Source: Microcebus murinus
Taxonomy: Eukaryota > Chordata > Mammalia > Primates > Cheirogaleidae
DNA length: 64,000 nt
Reading direction: 5' to 3'
Assembly (NCBI RefSeq): GCF_040939455.1
Contig: NC_134108.1
Coordinates: forward strand, 83,000,001 to 83,064,000
Part shown: one piece after another, positions 57,545 to 64,000 of the stretch
Numbering within the stretch: the first letter of the stretch is position 1
How the letters are laid out: the number at the start of each line of letters is the position of its first letter
The notes under the pieces: generated by a model
Told to the model about the DNA's origin: nothing
The model's database searches: none
The model's input: the letters and a program-made list of their open reading frames with translations, nothing else
Position numbers and translations under genes: made by a program

Positions 57545-58015
57545 CTTCAATGGGGTGCAGGAAATGCTACCTCCAAAATATGGAATATTGAATATTTTAA
57601 GCTGAAGTAAATTGAGAAAACTACAGAAATAAGAAGATCTTTCTGGCCGTCTCCTTCCCTTCACTCCTGAAGAGCCTCATGTAACAAGTGTCCTGCTCTA
57701 TCCCAGAAGGAAGGAATATAACAGAGAGAGGCTAAAAAGAATCTGAACAAACGGTCCTTGCTATGTTCCCCCTAAGCTAGAGCTTCTTGTTGGGGATAGT
57801 TTATTAGCAACAAATCATACCCATTTGTTTTCCAATCATATTTCTTTATGACTGTACATAAAAATATAGTTTTCCTTGTATCTTTGGGTGTTCATTTTTG
57901 AAGCATTTGTGTCACATAAAACTTATATTAAATAATCCTTGGTTATGCTTTTCTCTTATTAATCCATCTTTTGTCACAGGGGCCTCAGCCATGAACTTTG
58001 TGATGAATAAGAAAT
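57545..58015 (+). mobile_element. Solo LTR, ERVL-type (LTR33/LTR16-like?)
   Basis: Ordered landmarks of an old LTR: GGAAATGCTACCTCCAAAAT, AGTGTCCTGCTCTATCCCAG, AAGGAAGGAATATAACAGAG, CTAAGCTAGAGCTTCTTGTT, TTTCTTTATGACTGTACATA, AAAATATAGTTTTCCTTGTA, a TATTAAATAAT-like site, CTTTTCTCTTATTAATCCAT and CTTTTGTCACAGGGGCCTCA with GCCATGAAC. No internal viral sequence flanks it, so it is a solo LTR left by recombination. The overlapping frames at 57898 and 57912 are not genes. Confidence 0.68.
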
Positions 58016-59739
58016 CTTTTCTCTCCTGCATCATCTTGATAAACATGTGTCTAGTTTCATTTCTTATTGCCATAAGGGAACACAGGCAAAAGCTTCTTTG
58101 GGTTTTGAATTTCTCATAGAGATTTTGCATAATCTTGGATATATATTAATCATTCAATAAATGTATGTTAATTTTTTTATGAGCCACAAGGAGCAGATGC
58201 ATCAAATCTTTAATTGAAACCGATCCTGTTAGAGCACATATAGATTTAGCTGTATTCAGTTGCTCCACAAAGATTCCCATGGAAACCCATAAAAAGGAAG
58301 GCAAAAAGAGAAACAAAGATATTAACTACTTTTAGGTTTACCAAATTACATTCATTTGAATACTTTAATTTCTTATTCTTTATGAGTAAGAGATATGGGA
58401 TTTCTTTAATTTTTTGATCAATATTATGTTTTCTGTCCAAAAAAATTCAGAGATGCATTTGTTGTGAAACCTCCCAATAAACAAGGTAGAGACATGTAGA
58501 AATGTAGTGTGTATACATGAACTCATAAACCCGTCTCCTTTTATAAAGAAAGAATTACATTTTCTTCTAATTTGGAGCCAGTGATTTGATAGGAAGAAGT
58601 TGAAGATTTTTTAGAGTGCTGTCTATAAGGAAAGAAACTAGTTCTCACCTGTGTAGGAGATACAGAGATGTACCTCCAGATCCCCATTCAAGAAAGGACA
58701 TGCTAACTTTGAGGACTGTCGTTATCCAACAGCCTCTAGCTATTAGTTTCTTTAGGTTCAGCCTCAGATTTCAAGCTGAAGTAATATCCTTCTGGCAGTG
58801 GCTATCAGCCAGTGACTGAACAAGGTGGTGGTCCAAGGGCTTGGCCTGAGATGGGACTTCTCTCACAGGTAACACTTACTTTAGAGCTTCTCGTCAGGGA
58901 TAGATTCTTTGTCAGATCTAACCATTCCTTCTTTTTCCTTTTTCCTTTCATTGGTGATATTTCCCAACAAACGAAGTTGTGCATTCAACTCTGTCTCAGT
59001 GTTTGTGGCCTGGAGTACACAAATTGAAAAACCTTGTGTTGTCCGAAGTAGACACTCTTAGTACCTGATCTGTAGAAGCCATTTTATATTGTCTACTGAT
59101 AAGTCATCTAATGGCTATTTCTTTCTCTCCTACTTCCTACCCTGCTTCCCATTCTTCACTACTTCCTTCCTTTTGCCCTATCTTTTCTTTCTCCTTCTTT
59201 CCTTCAATAAATATTCACTCGGCACTTATGCCCAGGATACATAATGACATACAAGAGAATATAATACAGTCCTTGCTCTAGTTACTAGCCTACTCCATTG
59301 TTACTAGCCTACTTGCTTTAATATATTGGGTCACAGAGACCTTTGAAAATTTGAAATAGACAGGTAGATGATAGAGATAGACAGATAGAAACGATCTTCT
59401 TCAAACACACCTATAAAGAAGTCACATAATTTTGCATTTCAGTTTGTTATCAATGCACCAAAGAAAGTGGACCCCATGATCCTGTAGACTTACATAGATT
59501 CACTTCTATTATTTTAAAAGATAATCTCAATTGATTTTCTGTCACTGGACTTATTAAATAAAAAAAAAGGCAATAGGACTGGAAAAATTAACAAACACAA
59601 AAATTTAAAATTATAATTTCACTTAACTTTAGATATTTTAAAGAATCCTTGGAAATGAATTGTTCCTTATGTGGATTTACTTAAGTGTGGTGGCTTGGTT
59701 TTGATGTTTTCAAATGTCTGTCTTAGGACCAGACACTCC

Positions 59740-59741
<2 letters not shown>
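58016..59741. other. Unassigned DNA
   Basis: About 58140-58175 has an L2/MIR-like AATCATTCAATAAATGTATG end. About 59195-59290 matches the reverse of the L2 3' end (AATAAATATTCACTCGGCAC, TTATGCCCAGGATACATAAT, CAGTCCTTGCTCTAG). The rest is unrecognised. Frames of 64-73 codons are unsupported. Confidence 0.45.
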
Positions 59742-59783
<42 letters not shown>

Positions 59784-59800
59784 ATGTGTATGTATGTAAG
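59742..59800. repeat. (TG)n microsatellite, about 20 units
   Basis: An uninterrupted (TG) run at 59743-59782, followed by GCATGTGTATGTATGTA. Pure dinucleotide runs of this length are usually polymorphic. Confidence 0.97.
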
Positions 59801-60541
59801 TCTTGATTTTTTTAAGTCAGAAGAATTAATCTGGGGAAAAAAATGTTTTTGGCACTTTATGGAGTTGGGAATCATTAATATAGGCCATATAATAAAGACA
59901 ACTACTATTACTTAGACACAGCATGTTGTAATTATAGCTCCAGTTCCTCCATGTGATTAAAAATATGAAAACATAAACATTTAAACTGATGAAATATTTT
60001 CCCTTATAGATATGCATCCATACAGCAAAATAACAATATTTCAGTGTACTGGTATTGCACAAAAATTCTAGAAAACAAATTAACTCTTTCTAGAGATGCA
60101 TTTGCTTATTCAACTGTGCACTTTAAGTATAATAGAGCTTTGCAGAATTAAAGCAGCTGCAGCTGAATTTTCTCTCTAAGAAAGACAAGTTGGAGAGAAA
60201 AAAATATTTGAATGTTTTAAGTGGTTGTTGATTTCCCTAAGAGTTAAAGTAGGTCAAGGAAACACAGACACAAACACAAACAAACACAAAGACTCCACTC
60301 ACAAATAAATGAGGGATAGGTCTGTCTCACAAGAAATCTCAAGTATAGGCATAGGAGTTATGTACTGACAAGGTAAATTGGGTTTATTTCTAGCAGCAAT
60401 AAAGTAGCACCTATATAAGCAAGTCTTCTTTCCAGCAGCAGCTGAAAGATTTCTTTGAGGATGATTGGACATGGCACTTGGCAAAGCAAACAACATTACA
60501 ATTAAGTATGTTTTCCACAAAATAAAAACAATTCCCCAAGG

Positions 60542-60544
<3 letters not shown>
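59801..60544. other. AT-rich DNA, nothing recognised
   Basis: Contains a short ACACAAACACAAACAAACAC patch near 60265-60292. Frames of 73-78 codons on the minus strand are unsupported. Confidence 0.5.
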
Positions 60545-60590
<46 letters not shown>

Positions 60591-60593
60591 TGT
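60545..60593. repeat. (TG)n microsatellite, about 19 units
   Basis: An uninterrupted (TG) run from 60545 to 60582, then TATGTGTGTGTA. Lies about 800 bases from the other (TG)n array, same orientation. Confidence 0.97.
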
Positions 60594-61508
60594 ACCCTGA
60601 ACTCAGACTAATTCACAGAAACATCCACTTTGTGGCACTTTCTTTTTTCCTCAATAATGACGACTAAGGAATACAGACACTGTCCAACCAAAAAAGATGA
60701 GGAACTTTGGAAGACTTGAACAATTGGAGGAAAGTGTTGATTACCTTACTATTTTTTAGAAGATGGTTGCATTGGAGTGAAAGTCTTCTTTCTTCCAAAA
60801 ATATAACATTCAAATTTTAGCCAATTAACAATTTCAAGATTTTGAAACACTTCTAACTTGCAAAAACCACATTTTCTTATATGTGGCAATATGTATAAAG
60901 CCTGTGATATTCAACTATATATTGAGCAAACATTTATTTATTTATTTATTCATTGCTGTGGGAAATAAAATTCCTCTCAATTCTGCCTCTGTCCTTCATA
61001 TCATTTTGACTAATAAAAGGTGGAAGACATCACATAGGTCAATATCATCAACAAAAATATCTTCTATGAAGAGGAATAGGCTAAGTATTATAGACACAAA
61101 AATGTATAATATATTATATGAAATGTGAGATTAATTATAAAATTTATTAACATCATGAATTTTGAATATATAAGTTAATAAATATTATAAATATAAATAT
61201 TTATAAATATTTTGCAGTACCCATTAGGTTGAATTTGGGGTTGGTACCATCCACACTAGCCTCTTTGCTCTATGAAAATTTCTTCACAAATACTTCTTTC
61301 ACATTAAAGCAGTATTTAGGGCTATTTATGTCCCAGACATTGTTCTAGGGCTGGTAAGGAGACATAACAGGGAAAGATATTAGTATAGAAGTGCACACTT
61401 GTACTTTTTCATATTTCAAAGCCATAAGTTAAAGCAATAAGGCCAGATGGAAAAATTAGCATGAAGGTTGGAGAAGAATCTTTGGGTAGCAACAAAAGTT
61501 TTCCCAGT
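60594..61508. other. AT-rich DNA, nothing recognised
   Basis: A (TTTA)n-like patch lies at about 60930-60950 and a (TAAATAT)-type patch at 61180-61212. About 61320-61390 shows a faint reverse L2 end (TTATGTCCCAGACATTGTTC). The 81-codon frame 60883-61128 has no motif. Confidence 0.45.
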
Positions 61509-61578
61509 ACGTTAAAAAACTTATCTCCAGCCATTTTGTGATTACGTTAAAAAACTTGTCTCCAGCCATTTTGTGATT
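61509..61578 (+). repeat. 35-bp tandem duplication
   Basis: Two adjacent 35-base copies, 61509-61543 and 61544-61578, each beginning ACGTTAAAAAACTT and ending CCAGCCATTTTGTGATT. They differ at a single position (A versus G in the TATCTCC/TGTCTCC part), so the duplication is recent. Confidence 0.97.
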
Positions 61579-61734
61579 CTATACATTCACTTAGGGGAGA
61601 AGAAAAATAAACCATAATTTAATGATGCCACTGTTCATGAAGACACTCTGCTCACTCCAAAAGAAGTAAGGCAAACCTTGAAGTCTAGCACCAGTTAATT
61701 TTCTAAAGCAGTATACAATTTTATAGTTAAGCAA

Positions 61735-61960
61735 TCTTAGGAGTCAGAGTGGCTGAATTGAAATCTCTGATCTCAGGCACTTCAGCTGTGTGAGGTTAAG
61801 CAAGTTATTCAATCTCTTTGTCCTTTAGTTGATTCTTCATTTGTACAGATAATGACAGTAATATTTACTTAATAGAGTTATTTTGAGCAGTAAATGAATT
61901 AATGTATGTTAAATATAGTGCCTGGCACAATAAGTATTCAATGAATGTTAATGTAAAAAG
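61735..61960 (+). mobile_element. MIR SINE, nearly full length
   Basis: AATCTTAGGAGTCAGAGTGG, TGAATTGAAATCTCTGATCT, CTGTGTGAGGTTAAGCAAGT, TATTCAATCTCTTTGTCC, GATAATGACAGTAATATTTA, AGAGTTATTTTGAGCAGTAA and AGTGCCTGGCACAATAAGTA, TTCAATGAATG follow the MIR order closely. Confidence 0.9.
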
Positions 61961-63059
61961 GCATTCTCTGAGAACATTCTGATTCCTTAAGCCTTCAGTC
62001 CTCTGTCTGCAGAGGGCATCTGTTTGTGAAGAGTTCGTTGCTCTGATTTTACAAGAGAAAGTTGGCTTGAATAAGTCTTAGGGAAGATTTAAAATTATAG
62101 AGAAATGATCTTTATTTCAAAAGTGGAAATAGTAGTGGACTATCCAATTTAAAGCCACAAAGCAATACATGTCAGATGAAGCTCAGTGAGGAAAAAGGGT
62201 CACAGAATCTAAATACCTAACTGGGCATGACACAGATCAAGGAAGCAGGAGAATGTCACTGGCATAGGACACACATAGCATTTGAGGAGAATTTAGACAC
62301 CCTTAAAGAGGGTTGAGGCATGACAGACTGTATCGTAGAAGTATTGAAAAGTAGGCAGAGCCTTTTTTTTTTAAAGCTAGAGTCTTAAAAGGAGCAGTGA
62401 TATGAATAATAAATTTTATGGTTCATGCTCAATATTTTTTAAACTACACACCAGAACTGCCTTCTTTCTTTCAGATATGAATTTCTTTATGGGAAATGGT
62501 TAGTCGTATTAGAAAACCTTAGGCTAGAAGAATGAAGAGGTAAGTTAATTGTTCTTGATGAGGGGAGGGCTAGAAAATTTATTGAGCCATTAATTAAAAA
62601 TAATTTTAACTTCAGTTGAATTATAATATTAAATGACTTTTTTTTTCTATAAGCTCAACCCTCACTATTTTGGGAAGAAAGTAAGAAACAGCCCCTCTGT
62701 GGTTCAGTGGGAAGATCTTCCCAACAAGCCTTCGTGCTTTCCCAGCTAGAAAATTAGAAGGTATAGAACATAGCTGAGCTTCTTGGTATACAGTAATATT
62801 TGAGAAAATTTAAATTGCCTGCACATTTATTATGTTTAAAAGATCTCTTGTGGTTGTGGCACGAAAAGGCCAGGTGAATGAGTCTGGATTATTTACTAAT
62901 TCACAGGTTTGTCAGATGCTATGATTCAAGGGACAGAGCAACACCCTGTTAACTCTTTTATCTAATGGTATGTAAACACCCTTCCCAAGCTTAATGTAGC
63001 CTCTAATTCTACCCTCATCATTTACTGATATGCCCCAGTCCCTGAGCCATTTTTTGACA
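61961..63059. other. Unassigned DNA
   Basis: About 1.1 kb with no recognised repeat or gene. Composition is moderately AT-rich. Confidence 0.45.
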
Positions 63060-63300
63060 TTGACAGCATACATTATAGTGGAAAGAAGATGGGATTTGGA
63101 TCTCTAAAGGGCTGAGCTGGAACTTTGACACTTACACACTATGTGAATTTGAGCAATGGACCTCTTGCAGATTTAGTATCTTCATTGCTAAAATATGAAT
63201 AGTACTTGTGGAGTTCTTGAGAGGATTAAATAAGATTATGTTTTAAAGTGCCTGTTACATAGTAGTTATTCAAAAATTGATAGCTGCTATTTGTAGTATA
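63060..63300 (+). mobile_element. MIR SINE
   Basis: ACAGCATACATTATAGTGGA, AAGAAGATGGGATTTGGATC, ACACTTACACACTATGTGAA, TTTGAGCAATGGACCTCTTG, TTCATTGCTAAAATATGAAT, GAGAGGATTAAATAAGATTA and GTGCCTGTTACATAGTAGTT follow MIR order from head to 3' end. Confidence 0.87.
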
Positions 63301-63740
63301 GGTTTGTTTTTTAGATTTTATACTCTACACATGGATTACTTGTGCCTAGAAGAGCAAATAGCACCAGGCATGTTTCTTTGGGGTGAAGAAAGGGACCAAT
63401 GAGAAAGGTCACTCGGTGAATGGTTCAGTCAGTTAGACCCCAGACGACAGGATTCTTGAGATTTGCAACTTTGGAAGTAGGCAGAATATACTCACTCAAT
63501 TCAGCCATCTGACAAATATATATTAAGCATGTAACTTGTAGCAGATAAATAAGGTACTTTGAAATGATGGAATGGTAGCATCAATGTAGTGGTGGTACTG
63601 GTGAAATGAAAGGATTTGGGAAATCAGGACTCTAGAGGAAGTAAATTAGAAATGTTGAAAGTGGTCTTCACAGCACAACTTGTTTGCAATTGAGAGAGAC
63701 TATGAAGAAACTATAGTTATTGGAAATTATAAGATCTGGA
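63301..63740. other. Unassigned DNA
   Basis: No repeat or gene recognised. Confidence 0.45.
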
Positions 63741-63953
63741 GTAGAGTCACCAGCATTTTCTTGAAGAGCCAGGTGGTAAATATTTTAGGCTTTGTGGGCC
63801 AAGATGCAAAATTGAAAATACAATGAGGATACTTACACAACCATTTTAAATGCAGCCATGTAGAAATGTAAACTTTATCCTTAGCTCATGAGCTGTACAA
63901 AACCAGGTTGCATCCAGGATTTGGCCCATAGACTGTAGTTTGCCAACCTCTGG
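63741..63953. mobile_element. hAT DNA transposon relic (MER20-like?)
   Basis: Blocks GAGCCAGGTGGTAAATATTT, TAGGCTTTGTGGGCCAAGAT, TGCAGCCATGTAGAAATG, GAGCTGTACAAAACCAGGTT, ATTTGGCCCATAGACTGTAG and TTTGCCAACCTCTG match a widespread hAT family with CAGGGGTCGGCAAACT-type ends. The left end is badly decayed (GTCACCAGCATTTTC), the right end is clearer. I think of it as MER20-like but the name is uncertain. No 8-bp duplication recognised. Confidence 0.75.
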
Positions 63954-64000
63954 TATAAAATATGATTATGCGTGTATGTCTGTGGTAGGATGAAGCACAA

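Noticed and set aside
1..64000. CRISPR arrays, operons, ribosome binding sites, prokaryotic terminators, tRNA or rRNA genes
   Set aside because: Alu, L1, MIR and L2 elements show this is mammalian nuclear DNA. No spaced direct-repeat array, cloverleaf gene or rRNA segment was seen on either strand.

Overview
This window looks like intergenic or deep intronic DNA from a strepsirrhine primate, most likely a Malagasy lemur. The best evidence is two full-length Alu elements (1330-1646 on +, 51764-52076 on -). Both carry the diagnostic middle segment with GGCCAACTAAT or its reverse complement, and the left-arm block GAGCAAGAGCGAGACCCC or its equivalent. As far as I recall, these mark lemur Alu lineages and are absent from the standard human subfamilies. 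Several L1 3' ends (17170, 23281, 27172, 29776 and a stub at 55998) share a 3' UTR ending in a GTACCCCCATAATATG-type motif, which also fits strepsirrhine L1. The sequence is AT-rich and CpG-poor, and apart from the longer microsatellites the rest reads as old, diverged mammalian DNA.

I found no gene that I can support. No open frame exceeds 129 codons. The longest ones are explained by antisense LINE-1 sequence, Alu, microsatellites or polypyrimidine tracts. I saw no splice-consistent exon series, processed pseudogene, tRNA, rRNA, snRNA or CRISPR array. The annotation is therefore a repeat map.

Layout. 1-9.3 kb: a lemur Alu with a perfect 13-bp target duplication, an old LTR-like element, L2 and MIR relics, and a 47-bp tandem duplication grading into an ACATAT-type microsatellite. 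9.3-17 kb: mostly unrecognised AT-rich DNA with a MER5A-like hAT, two old LTR-like elements and a short tandem array. 17-24.8 kb: a lemur L1 3' end; an older L1 with a 5' inversion (twin priming); a (TTCC)n array; and a 2-kb antisense L1 split by a younger L1 with recognisable target duplications. 24.8-37 kb: more L1 3' ends (one forms a 3.5-kb-spaced inverted pair with the nested copy), LTR-like elements, an internally deleted L1, and two old L1ME-type relics. 37-48 kb: MIR and L2 relics, unidentified old repeats, a cluster of perfect palindromes and a perfect hairpin. 48-58 kb: a 191-bp hAT miniature element with a perfect 8-bp target duplication; the second Alu, whose tail has become a TA/TG microsatellite; and a 1.8-kb L2 relic interrupted by a hAT element. 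An ERVL-type solo LTR follows. 58-64 kb: two (TG)n arrays, a fresh 35-bp tandem duplication, two MIRs and a hAT relic at the right edge.

The interest here is in transposon history (nesting order, insertion mechanism, tail microsatellites) rather than a gene system. Repeat family names come from memory of consensus sequences, without a database search. Where I was unsure of the family I say so.
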